This document shows positions 33,451 through 41,581 of a stretch of DNA of 64,000 nt, piece by piece (within the stretch, counting starts at the first letter, position 1; each line of letters opens with the position of its first letter). A model generated the notes under the pieces. It worked only from the letters and a program-made list of their open reading frames with translations. It was not told the origin of the DNA and ran no database searches. Source of the stretch: Pontibacillus yanchengensis. Lineage in GTDB: Bacteria; Bacillota; Bacilli; Bacillales; BH030062. Location of the stretch: contig NZ_WMEU01000009.1 of assembly GCF_009856295.1 (NCBI RefSeq), positions 1 through 64,000 of the forward strand. Reading direction: 5' to 3'. The position numbers and the translations under genes were made by a program.

Positions 33451-34437
33451 TTGGACAAGCAATTGGTTGAACAAGTTACCCGGATGGTTGTAGAGAAATT
33501 AAACTCACCCCAACCCAAACAAGATCTAAATTATTCCAGTGTGAAACTTTGGGATCATACATCTTCCAAAGGAAAAGTGACAGAAATCAGTTCGAATGAA
33601 GGAGAAGAAAGTTCTCCAACCGGAATGGCTTCCTTTTCATCTTATAAAGCATCTTCAACGTCTAATAAGAACGCTAAGGTCAACGAGGAAAATGAATTTA
33701 TCCGTAATAAGTATAGCGCACACACGGAAAAGGAAGAAGAACTGAATAATTTAAAAAGCAAAACACCTGCAAGAATTGGGGTTGGACGAGCTGGGGTCCG
33801 GCCTCGTACAACAACATGGCTTGATTTTCGTTATGATCATGCAGCTGCAGTGGATGCTGTATTTGGTCAGGTAGATCAAAGTTTAATCGATAACTTAGGA
33901 TTATTTACCGTAAATACAAAAGTAACGGATCAAGAAACATATATAAGGCGGCCAGATTATGGGCGTAAACTATCCGATGAAGCCATTAAGCTCATCAAAG
34001 AAAAGTGTAAGTTTCAACCTACTGTTCAAATTATTGCATCAGATGGTTTAAGTTCCAGTGCCATCAATGAAAACTTAGAAGATGTTTACCTTGCTCTCCA
34101 GCAATCGCTAAAAAGTTTAGGGATTGATGTGGGTACTCCTTTTTATATTGAAAAAGGACGTGTTGCAGTTATGGATGATGTAGGGGAATATCTTCAACCT
34201 GAAGTGGCAGTATTACTTGTTGGGGAGCGGCCAGGGTTAGTAAGTGCTGACTCACTAAGTGCTTACCTTTGTTATAAACCACGTCATGGAACTATTGAAT
34301 CTCAACGCCAAGTTGTATCCAATATTCATAATGGTGGCATCCCACCAGTAGAAGCTGGAGCTTATTTAGGTGGGGTAATAGAGAAAATCCTCGAATATCA
34401 AGCGAGTGGCGTTGAGCTCGTTAAGAAAGAAGGATAA
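33451..34437 (+). CDS. eutC: Ethanolamine ammonia-lyase small subunit EutC (copy 1)
   Basis: The cobalamin-binding small subunit, 328 residues. TPARIGVGRAGVRPRTTTWL, LDFRYDHAAAVDAVF, IIASDGLSSSAI, LLVGERPGLVSADSLSAYL and GGIPPVEAGAYLG are conserved. The start is TTG 33451 with AAAGGAGGTGA ideally spaced. The N-terminal ~100 residues are an extension: an amphipathic helix DKQLVEQVTRMVVEKLNSP followed by a Ser/Asn/Glu-rich linker, which looks like an encapsulation peptide for the microcompartment. Confidence 0.94.
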   Translation: MDKQLVEQVTRMVVEKLNSPQPKQDLNYSSVKLWDHTSSKGKVTEISSNEGEESSPTGMASFSSYKASSTSNKNAKVNEENEFIRNKYSAHTEKEEELNNLKSKTPARIGVGRAGVRPRTTTWLDFRYDHAAAVDAVFGQVDQSLIDNLGLFTVNTKVTDQETYIRRPDYGRKLSDEAIKLIKEKCKFQPTVQIIASDGLSSSAINENLEDVYLALQQSLKSLGIDVGTPFYIEKGRVAVMDDVGEYLQPEVAVLLVGERPGLVSADSLSAYLCYKPRHGTIESQRQVVSNIHNGGIPPVEAGAYLGGVIEKILEYQASGVELVKKEG

Positions 34438-34441
34438 AGGT

Positions 34442-35095
34442 ATGAATACAAGCAAAGTGTACGCTGATTTATTATCTATCCGTATCATTTCCAGTGTGGA
34501 ACAATCCCTTGCTGACTCCTTGAACCTCAATGATAATCAGAAAAGCTTAGCACTTTTTACAGTAAATATTGATGATGTTGGGGTAACCGCATTAGATGAA
34601 GCTACGAAACGAGCTGAGGTGGATGCAGTCATGGCAAATTCATTTTATGCAGGAGCTGACCATGCTTCGGGTCCCTTATCGGGTGAGTTTATAGGAATAC
34701 TAGCAGGGCCAAACCCAGACGAAGTGAAAAGCGGAATAGACGTTGTACAACAAGTGGTTTCCTCTGAAGCTTTTTTTGAAGCAGTGGATGAACGGGAAGA
34801 GCATTGCTTTTATGCACATGTTATTTCAAGTTCAGGAACCTTTTTATCAAAAGAAGCTGGAGTGAAAGAGGGAGAGTCCCTTGCTTATTTAATTGCTCCC
34901 CCATTAGAAGCAACATATGGAATCGATAGTGCATTGAAAGCTTCAGATGTTCAATTGGCTAGCTTTTATGAACCACCTTCAGAGACCAACTTTGGTGGAG
35001 GGTTGCTATCTGGATCGCAGGCCGCATGCGAAGCAGCAGCTGATGCATTTCGTGAAGCGGTGGTCGATATAGCCAATCATCCTATGAAATATTAA
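34442..35095 (+). CDS. eutL: Microcompartment shell protein EutL
   Basis: A 217-residue tandem-BMC (trimeric) shell protein. LLSIRIISSVEQSLADSLNL at the start, AEVDAVMANSFYAGADHASG and FLSKEAGVKEGESLAYLIAP in the middle and GGGLLSGSQAACEAAADAFREAV at the end are characteristic. EutL forms a gated pore thought to pass large cofactors. I use ATG 34442, four bases after the eutC stop, with AAGGATAAAGG before it; the frame to 34406 would overlap eutC. Confidence 0.93.
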   Translation: MNTSKVYADLLSIRIISSVEQSLADSLNLNDNQKSLALFTVNIDDVGVTALDEATKRAEVDAVMANSFYAGADHASGPLSGEFIGILAGPNPDEVKSGIDVVQQVVSSEAFFEAVDEREEHCFYAHVISSSGTFLSKEAGVKEGESLAYLIAPPLEATYGIDSALKASDVQLASFYEPPSETNFGGGLLSGSQAACEAAADAFREAVVDIANHPMKY

Positions 35096-35122
35096 TACTT
35101 TAATAGAAAGGAGAGAAGCGAA

Positions 35123-36643
35123 ATGGAATTAGATCATGACTTGCAATCTCTTCAAGAAATGCGAAATGCAGTCGACCAAGCTAACAATGCTCAAAAGAAG
35201 CTAGAGTCCTACACTCAAGAACAAGTAGATAGAATTATTCAAGAAGTAGCAGATGCCGCTTTTGAGCAATCCACTTATTTGGCCAAAATGGCAGTGGATG
35301 AAACAGGCATGGGGGTGATGGAACATAAAAAATTAAAAAACGAAGTAGGCTCGAGAGATGTCTATGAATCTATTAAAGATGAGAAGACGGTAGGCATGAT
35401 TGGTGAAGATACCAAGAACAAAGTCACAGAATTTGCTTACCCATTTGGAGTGGTAGCAGGGATTATTCCCACAACCAATCCTACTTCAACAGCAGTTTAC
35501 AAAACACTAATTTCACTTAAATCAAGAAATGCGATTGTGGTAAGTCCACATCCCTCTGCTGTGAAGTGTACGATAGAAGCACTCAAAATTTGCCACGATG
35601 CAGCTGTGAAAGCCGGAGCTCCTGAGGGGATTGTGGGGTGGATTTCAAAACCTTCAATGCCAGCAACAAATGAATTAATGTCTCATAAAGATGTTGACGT
35701 CATTCTAGCCACAGGGGGAGGGGGGCTTGTTCGAGCAGCCTATAGTTCAGGAAAGCCAGCTTATGGTGTTGGACCTGGTAACGTGCCTGTGTACCTTGAA
35801 AAATCATGCGATGTGCAAAAATCCGTTCAAATGATTGTGGATAGTAAGTCATTTGATAATGGAACAATTTGTGCTACTGAGCAAGCCCTCGTTATTGATC
35901 AAAACATAAAAGAAATGAGCGTCAGAGAGTTCAAGAAGAACGGCTCGTATCTTTTGAATGAGGATGAAAAGAAAAAGGTTGAAAAAGTGATTTCTCCAAC
36001 CAAAGGGAAATTGAATCCAAAAATTGTAGGAAAATCAGCAGTGAAAATTGCTGAAATGGCAGGATTGGAAGTGCCTGAGAACACACGCCTATTAATTGCG
36101 GAAGAAACGAAAGTTGGAAAAGAGATTCCTTTCTCAATTGAGAAACTCTCGCCTATTTTTCCACTGTACACTGTGAAAAATGAGGAAGAAGCAGAAAAAC
36201 GATGTATTGAATTACTCAATCTAGGAGGAAGAGGGCATAGCTTCTCTCTTCACACAAACGATGATGACCTAGCTAAGAGGTTTGCAGAAAAGATGCCCGT
36301 TTCTAGAATGCTAGTAAATACGTTATCTAGTATTGGTGCTGTTGGAGCCACCACTGGCTTAAAAGCTTCCATGACCTTGGGGTGTGGCTCTTATGGGAGT
36401 AATATTACATCTGACAATATTACTGCCCGCCATTTAATGAATGTGAAAAGAATGGCATATGGCATCAAGGATGTTGATATTCCAAGACCATCAAAAAATA
36501 TAACTTCCCAAGATGGTAAGGAATCTACTGAAAGCAATCAGGTTGAAAAAGTAGTTTCTGAAGTGATGAAAGAAGTAGATGAAGAGCAAGTAGATGCAAG
36601 CACTTTATCTGAGATTGTTGAAAAAGTATTACAAAATCAATAA
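35123..36643 (+). CDS. eutE: Acetaldehyde dehydrogenase (CoA-acylating) EutE
   Basis: Converts acetaldehyde, NAD+ and CoA to acetyl-CoA. The 506-residue product has FGVVAGIIPTTNPTSTAVYK, DVILATGGGGLVRAAYSSGKP, GVGPGNVPVYLEKSCDV and the catalytic Cys in NGTICATEQA (residue 250). About 40 residues beyond the family's usual C-terminus hold two amphipathic helices (NQVEKVVSEVMKEVDEEQ and STLSEIVEKVLQNQ) after a Ser/Lys/Glu linker, which look like C-terminal encapsulation peptides. GAAAGGAGAG precedes ATG 35123. Confidence 0.94.
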   Translation: MELDHDLQSLQEMRNAVDQANNAQKKLESYTQEQVDRIIQEVADAAFEQSTYLAKMAVDETGMGVMEHKKLKNEVGSRDVYESIKDEKTVGMIGEDTKNKVTEFAYPFGVVAGIIPTTNPTSTAVYKTLISLKSRNAIVVSPHPSAVKCTIEALKICHDAAVKAGAPEGIVGWISKPSMPATNELMSHKDVDVILATGGGGLVRAAYSSGKPAYGVGPGNVPVYLEKSCDVQKSVQMIVDSKSFDNGTICATEQALVIDQNIKEMSVREFKKNGSYLLNEDEKKKVEKVISPTKGKLNPKIVGKSAVKIAEMAGLEVPENTRLLIAEETKVGKEIPFSIEKLSPIFPLYTVKNEEEAEKRCIELLNLGGRGHSFSLHTNDDDLAKRFAEKMPVSRMLVNTLSSIGAVGATTGLKASMTLGCGSYGSNITSDNITARHLMNVKRMAYGIKDVDIPRPSKNITSQDGKESTESNQVEKVVSEVMKEVDEEQVDASTLSEIVEKVLQNQ

Positions 36644-36665
36644 AAACATTTAGGAGGAATATAGT

Positions 36666-36956
36666 ATGGCACTTAATGGAGCGTTAGGAATGATTGAAAC
36701 AAAAGGGTTAGTAGCATCTGTAGAAGGCGCTGACGCTATGGTGAAAGCGGCAAATGTAAACCTAGTAGGAAAGATTCACGCAGGTGGCGGAATTGTAACG
36801 ATTCTAGTAAGTGGAGATGTGGGAGCAGTAAAAGCAGCTACTGAATCTGGTAGTGCGGCAGCTCAACGAGTAGGAGAACTTCTTTCTGTACATGTAATCC
36901 CTCGTCCACACAACGAGTTAGAGAGTATTATGCCTAAACTTGAAGGTAATCAATAA
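36666..36956 (+). CDS. eutM: Microcompartment shell protein EutM (BMC-H)
   Basis: A 96-residue canonical BMC-H hexamer: ALGMIETKGLVASVEGADAM, VKAANVNLVGKIHAGGGIVTILVSGDVGAVKAA and VHVIPRPHNELESIMP. It is the bulk facet protein. TTAGGAGG is upstream. It lies between eutE and the phosphotransacylase gene. Confidence 0.95.
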   Translation: MALNGALGMIETKGLVASVEGADAMVKAANVNLVGKIHAGGGIVTILVSGDVGAVKAATESGSAAAQRVGELLSVHVIPRPHNELESIMPKLEGNQ

Positions 36957-37001
36957 GCCTCGCTTCTGTAATCATTAATTATGAAAGTGAGGGAGAACTA
37001 G

Positions 37002-37661
37002 ATGAATAAACAAGATATTCAAGATGTAGTTTACCAGGTGATTGAGAGAATGCAAGATTCAAATCAATCGTCTAGCGAGGTTCCTATTGGAATCTCGGCT
37101 AGACATTGTCATTTGAATAAAGAATGCTTAGAAGAATTATTCGGTAAAGGGTATGAATTAACAAGTAAAGCACCTTTATCTCAACCAGGACAATTTGCAG
37201 CAAATGAAACGGTTATGATTGCTGGTCCACGTGGGAGCATCGAAAAGGTGCGGATTCTAGGTCCATTACGTTCTGTCTCACAAGTGGAAGTTAGTCAGAC
37301 AGATGCTTTTCAACTTGGACTAAAGCCTCCTGTTCGGCAATCAGGCCATATTGAAGGATCTAGTCCAATCACAATAATCGGTCCTAAAGGTAGTGTGTAC
37401 CTAGATAAAGGACTAATCATTGCGCAAGCTCATATCCATATGCATCCTGATGATGCTAGTTATTTTAATGTGAAAGACAAAGAAGTAGTAGCTGTGGGGA
37501 TTGATAATGGAGAGAGAAAAGTGACCTTTGAAAAAACGCTAATCAGAGTTTCTGAAAAGTATCGATTAGAGATGCATATCGATACAGATGAAGCCAATTC
37601 AGGTGCTATTAAATCCGGTCAATATGGTCATTTGAAGAAGGTGGAATCCACCGATGTATGA
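37002..37661 (+). CDS. pduL: Phosphotransacylase, PduL family (EutD role)
   Basis: Converts acetyl-CoA to acetyl phosphate and recycles CoA inside the compartment. The 219-residue product has the zinc ligands in GISARHCHLN, AQAHIHMHPDDA and EMHIDTDEAN, and two PduL domains (PLSQPGQFAANE, GPLRSVSQVEVSQTD). It is not related to the Pta-type EutD of enteric bacteria. The first ~22 residues (NKQDIQDVVYQVIERMQDSN) form an amphipathic helix like other encapsulation peptides here. Its stop overlaps the next start by eight bases. Confidence 0.93.
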   Translation: MNKQDIQDVVYQVIERMQDSNQSSSEVPIGISARHCHLNKECLEELFGKGYELTSKAPLSQPGQFAANETVMIAGPRGSIEKVRILGPLRSVSQVEVSQTDAFQLGLKPPVRQSGHIEGSSPITIIGPKGSVYLDKGLIIAQAHIHMHPDDASYFNVKDKEVVAVGIDNGERKVTFEKTLIRVSEKYRLEMHIDTDEANSGAIKSGQYGHLKKVESTDV

Positions 37662-38301
37662 TAAAGAATGGGTTGAGAGCATTGTAAAAGAAGTCTTAGC
37701 GAACTTAGAAAAAGGAACAGATTTTCCAAAGCCCATATTACATCTTATCCAGTCAGAAGATGTCTCAGAGACCATGCTACATTACTTGCAATCTCGTTGG
37801 GAAGTGGAGTGGGTTAACCCTGAAGAAGTTAATGGTGATAAGAAAAGAGAACGTGTCCTATTTCCGAGTGTTTCTCAAGATTTGTTTGTTAAAGGTGCCT
37901 TAGGGATTACAGATACTCATGAAAGTGCATTGTTTTCAGAGCTCGTACGTAGGAATAGCCAAATTATTTTTAAACTATCCTCACCTTTGCATGTAATCAT
38001 AGATGAAAAAGCATCTACAGAAGTTCCTCAAGCTTATGTAAGAATGCTCTCACAGTATAAAGAAATTTTATCCTCTTTTGGAGTGGAATTTTCTATAAGA
38101 GATGACTTATCGGATATACAGTTTATAGAAGAGTATAATATTCCAGAACCCAAACTCTATCAAGGACAATTGGTAACACAAAGGGAAATGGAAAGCTGGG
38201 AAGGTAAAGAAATGTATCTTGAGAAGCATACGATTATAACGCCGTTAGCAAAAGACAAAGCAAAAGAAAGAAACATAAATTTGCTTAGGAATGATTCATA
38301 G
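37654..38301 (+). CDS. Ethanolamine-utilisation protein of unknown function
   Basis: A 215-residue protein that resembles the poorly described family of Gram-positive eut/pdu operons I know as TIGR02536 (recalled, not checked). The N-terminus YDKEWVESIVKEVLANLEKG is an amphipathic helix like the encapsulation peptides of EutC and PduL, then a degenerate alpha/beta domain, then PEPKLYQGQLVTQREMES and the C-terminal TIITPLAKDKAKERNINLL. The tail resembles those of EutQ/EutT-region proteins. No catalytic motif is evident. It overlaps pduL and precedes eutN. Confidence 0.7.
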   Translation: MYDKEWVESIVKEVLANLEKGTDFPKPILHLIQSEDVSETMLHYLQSRWEVEWVNPEEVNGDKKRERVLFPSVSQDLFVKGALGITDTHESALFSELVRRNSQIIFKLSSPLHVIIDEKASTEVPQAYVRMLSQYKEILSSFGVEFSIRDDLSDIQFIEEYNIPEPKLYQGQLVTQREMESWEGKEMYLEKHTIITPLAKDKAKERNINLLRNDS

Positions 38302-38313
38302 GGAGATGACAGT

Positions 38314-38598
38314 ATGATTGTAGGAAAAGTTGTCGGAAATATTTGGGCTACCCGTAAGGAAGAAGGCCTGACTGGACTGAAGTTCTTGCTGGTTAAACCC
38401 GATCCTTCGTTTTCATACTCAACGAATGAAACATTTGTCGCTGTAGATCGAATAGGTGCAGGAACGGGGGACCAAGTAATGGTGACGACTGGTAGCGCTA
38501 GTTCCCATTTACAAAGTGAAACGTACACACCCATTGATGCCTTGATAATCGGCATTATTGATTCACTGGAATTAGAAAGGAGTGAAGATGATGGCTAA
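38314..38598 (+). CDS. eutN: Microcompartment vertex protein EutN (BMC-P)
   Basis: A 94-residue pentameric EutN/CcmL shell protein that caps the vertices: MIVGKVVGNIWATRKEEGLT, KFLLVKPD, VAVDRIGAGTGDQVMVTTGSAS and PIDALIIGIIDSLEL. It overlaps the next gene by 11 bases. GGGAGATGAC lies before ATG. Confidence 0.94.
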   Translation: MIVGKVVGNIWATRKEEGLTGLKFLLVKPDPSFSYSTNETFVAVDRIGAGTGDQVMVTTGSASSHLQSETYTPIDALIIGIIDSLELERSEDDG

Positions 38599-39025
38599 AG
38601 CATTAGGAATGATTGAAACCAAGGGGATTGTGGGCTCCATAGAAGCTGCTGATGCAATGGTGAAAGCTTCGAATGTTTCATTAGTGAAACAAGAGAAAGT
38701 GGATGCTGCTTTAGTAACAGTATTGGTTCAAGGGGATGTAAGCGCAGTGCAAGCAGCTGTTGAGACAGGAAAAGAAGCAGCAGAGAAGGTAGGAGAGTTA
38801 ATAGGACATCATGTCATTCCCAATCCAGACGACGAAACAAACGATTTATTATCTAAAGAAGAAAAAGCAAAACAAACGACTGAAAAACAAACTACTAAGC
38901 CAAAAGTATCTGATAATAGTGAAGGTGAGACTTCACCAAAAGAAGAGGAATCAACTCAAAAAACAACATCTAAAAGAAGGCAATCCTCATCCTCTACAAA
39001 ACAAAAATCTAATTCAAATTCATAA
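38588..39025 (+). CDS. BMC-H shell protein with long charged C-terminal tail
   Basis: A 145-residue protein. Residues ~1-90 are a BMC-H domain (ALGMIETKGIVGSIEAADAM, LVTVLVQGDVSAVQAAVETG, HHVIPNPDDE) similar to EutM. The last ~55 residues are low complexity: Lys/Thr/Glu-rich, then SKRRQSSSSTKQKSNSNS, strongly basic at the end. Shell proteins with such extensions (EutK, PduK) may anchor cargo or bind nucleic acid. Start is ATG 38588 or 38591, both inside eutN, with AGGAG at 38578-38582. Confidence 0.86.
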   Translation: MMAKALGMIETKGIVGSIEAADAMVKASNVSLVKQEKVDAALVTVLVQGDVSAVQAAVETGKEAAEKVGELIGHHVIPNPDDETNDLLSKEEKAKQTTEKQTTKPKVSDNSEGETSPKEEESTQKTTSKRRQSSSSTKQKSNSNS

Positions 39026-39049
39026 ACAGTGTGGTAAGGAGGGATTTAT

Positions 39050-39994
39050 ATGCCATTTACAAGAAGAAAAATTGCCGTCATTGGGGCAGGATTCACTGGG
39101 ACAACATGTGCTTTAATGATCGCTCAAAAAGAATTAGGAGATGTGGTTTTAGTAGACATTCCGTCTATGGAAAATCCGACTAAAGGAAAAGCATTAGATA
39201 TGTTGGAGACAAGTCCTGTTCAGAAATTTGATTCAAACATTACTGGTACCTCTTCCTATGAAGATATAGAAGGAGCGGACCTTATTATCATTACAGCAGG
39301 GATTCCAAGAAAACCAGGTATGAGTCGTGACGAACTTGTAGCTACAAATGCAAAAATCATGAAAGATGTCTCCGAACAAGTAAAACAATACGCTTCAGAA
39401 AGTTACGTTCTTGTATTAAGTAACCCGGTCGATGCAATGACCTATGTGTGTTATCAAACAACAGGGTTTCCGAAGAATCGTGTCATAGGTCAATCGGGAG
39501 TGCTGGATACTTCAAGATTTAACACCTTTGTAGCGCAAGAGCTAGGAGTATCAGTAGAGGATGTAACAAGTTTTGTGTTAGGTGGTCATGGAGACAGTAT
39601 GGTTCCGTTAGTTCGTTATTCTCATGCAGGTGGCATTCCCCTCGATAAACTACTACCTCAGGAAAAAATTGAGGAGATTGTAGAAAGAACTCGAAAAGGT
39701 GGTGGGGAAATCGTCCATTTACTAGGTGAAGGAAGTGCGTACTATGCGCCAGCTGCTTCCCTTGTTTTAATGGTGGAAGCCATCTTGAAAGATAAGAAAA
39801 GAATTCTTCCTTCCATTGCCTACCTTGAAGGAGAATATGGATATGAGAATATATATTTGGGAGTGCCGACAATCCTAGGTGGTAATGGGATTGAAAGCAT
39901 AATCGAATTACCATTATCCAATGATGAAAAAGGACAACTGGATTACTCCGCTGATGCTGTAAAAAATGTGATGGCGCTCGTAGATAGTCAGTAG
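39050..39994 (+). CDS. mdh: Malate dehydrogenase within the eut operon
   Basis: A 314-residue NAD-dependent malate dehydrogenase of the LDH-like type. The Rossmann motif is VIGAGFTGTTCA, the NAD-specific Asp is in VVLVDIP, the substrate loop GIPRKPGMSRDEL has the malate-specific Arg, and GQSGVLDTSRF, GGHGDSMVPLVRY (catalytic His) and GEYGYENIYLGVP are conserved. It is close to housekeeping Bacillus Mdh. AAGGAGGG precedes ATG. The gene belongs to the eut transcript (24 bases after the shell gene). It has no encapsulation-like extension. Oxaloacetate reduction could recycle the NADH made by EutE. Confidence 0.92.
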   Translation: MPFTRRKIAVIGAGFTGTTCALMIAQKELGDVVLVDIPSMENPTKGKALDMLETSPVQKFDSNITGTSSYEDIEGADLIIITAGIPRKPGMSRDELVATNAKIMKDVSEQVKQYASESYVLVLSNPVDAMTYVCYQTTGFPKNRVIGQSGVLDTSRFNTFVAQELGVSVEDVTSFVLGGHGDSMVPLVRYSHAGGIPLDKLLPQEKIEEIVERTRKGGGEIVHLLGEGSAYYAPAASLVLMVEAILKDKKRILPSIAYLEGEYGYENIYLGVPTILGGNGIESIIELPLSNDEKGQLDYSADAVKNVMALVDSQ

Positions 39995-40085
39995 TGAGAT
40001 GTTAAAGTTCTCGGGTTAAATGAACTTCCATTGAGGCTATATTATTAGGGAGCCAGTTCACCCGTAGTAAGTGAATAGAACGAAT

Positions 40086-40137
40086 AGGTAAAGGTGCCTT
40101 GTTAGCATATGAGATTCATTATGTTGGGGCATCTTTT
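40086..40137 (+). promoter_or_regulatory. EutV-type antiterminator hairpin and terminator before the second eutB
   Basis: AGGT-AAAGGT-GCCT (40086-40099), with the same A1/G4 hexaloop as the two earlier leaders, overlaps a terminator whose arms AAGGTGCCTTGTTAGCAT and ATGTTGGGGCATCTTT pair with some wobbles and end in a T run. The stem is shorter than in the other two leaders. Confidence 0.72.
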
Positions 40138-40206
40138 TGTTTTGATACCGTTGAGAAAAGAGATAGACTGACTGGATATTCATTTTAGTTACATAGGAGG
40201 AATCAT

Positions 40207-41568
40207 ATGAAACTAGCATGCGAAATGAATAAACAAAATTTCACATTTAACTCTATTAATGATGTGTTAGCAAAGGCAGGAGAAGAAAAATCCGGTGATA
40301 CAATGGCTAAGATTGGAGCATTGTCCTCGTTAGAGAGAATGGCAGCTAAATATGTACTTAGTCATTTGCAGTTGAAAGATATATATGAAAATCCATCCAT
40401 CCCATATGAAGAGGATGAAGTCACTCGTGTAATTTATGATGGAATAAATGAAAGGATTTACAATAGTATAGCCGATTGGACGGTAGGTGAATTAAGAGAT
40501 TTCATTTTATCTCATGATACCTCTTTTTCTGATTTATCACGAATTAGTAGAGGGCTGACAAGTGAAATGATTTCGGGAGTGGCCAAATTAATGTCTAGTA
40601 TTGATTTGGTATTGGCTTCGCAAAAAATGAAATATAAAGCTCATTGCAACACTACAATTGGTGAACAAGGTAGATTAGCATTTCGTTGCCAACCTAACCA
40701 TCCCAGTGACAATGCTGAAGGAATCTTAGCTTCTATTAAAGAAGGGCTTTCATATGGTTCGGGGGATGCGGTGATAGGAATCAATCCAAATAATGAGTCA
40801 GTGGAGTCTGTTTCTAACATATTGAACATGTCACATGATTTTATCGAAAAATGGCAAATCCCAACTCAAAATTGTGTACTTGCACATATTAGTACCCAAC
40901 TTCAGGCATTAAAAAATGGGGCTCCTATAGCACTAATGTTTCAAAGCTTAGCGGGTACTCAAAAAGCGAATGAGGATTTTGGTGTTTCAAGGGAATTACT
41001 TGATGAAGCATACCAAACAATGCTGAAAAAAGGTACATCTACTGGACCTAATTTTATGTATTTTGAAACAGGTCAAGGATCAGAAGTATCTTTGGATGCT
41101 CACAAAGGTGTAGATATGCAAACCTTGGAAGCAAGAACATATGGGTACGCTAGGTATTGGAAGCCTTTTATGGTGAATAACGTTTCAGGATTTATAGGGC
41201 CAGAGACCATTTACAATGGGAAGCAACTTATAAGAGCTGATTTAGAAGACTTATTTATGGGGAAATTGCATTCGTTACCTATGGGGATTGCTCCAACATA
41301 TACAAATCATATGAATGCAGATCAAAATGATCAAGAAATTGCTGGAATGCTCACTTCCGTAGCAGGAGCTAATTTCTATATGGGAGTGCCAGGTGGTGAT
41401 GATGTGATGTTAAGTTATCAAGATACAAGTTATCATGATGACGCTTCACTAAGAGAAATGCTTGGCCTGAGACCTTTACAAGAATTTGAAGAATGGTTAG
41501 AAAAAATGGAGATTATGGAAAATGGTAAATTAACTAAAAATGCAGGAGATTTATCTATATTTGATTGA
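40207..41568 (+). CDS. eutB2: Ethanolamine ammonia-lyase large subunit EutB (copy 2)
   Basis: A second, complete EutB of 453 residues. All blocks seen in copy 1 are kept: EEKSGDTMAKIGALSSLERM, GLTSEMISGVAKLMSSIDLV, GSGDAVIGINPNNESVESV, TQNCVLAHISTQL, FETGQGSEVSLDAHKGVDMQ and GGDDVMLSYQDTSYHDD. It is clearly diverged from copy 1, is more AT-rich and uses different codons, so it is an old duplicate or a separate acquisition. ATAGGAGGA precedes ATG. It has its own antiterminator leader, 212 bases after mdh. Confidence 0.94.
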   Translation: MKLACEMNKQNFTFNSINDVLAKAGEEKSGDTMAKIGALSSLERMAAKYVLSHLQLKDIYENPSIPYEEDEVTRVIYDGINERIYNSIADWTVGELRDFILSHDTSFSDLSRISRGLTSEMISGVAKLMSSIDLVLASQKMKYKAHCNTTIGEQGRLAFRCQPNHPSDNAEGILASIKEGLSYGSGDAVIGINPNNESVESVSNILNMSHDFIEKWQIPTQNCVLAHISTQLQALKNGAPIALMFQSLAGTQKANEDFGVSRELLDEAYQTMLKKGTSTGPNFMYFETGQGSEVSLDAHKGVDMQTLEARTYGYARYWKPFMVNNVSGFIGPETIYNGKQLIRADLEDLFMGKLHSLPMGIAPTYTNHMNADQNDQEIAGMLTSVAGANFYMGVPGGDDVMLSYQDTSYHDDASLREMLGLRPLQEFEEWLEKMEIMENGKLTKNAGDLSIFD

Positions 41569-41581
41569 AGGGAGGTTGAAC

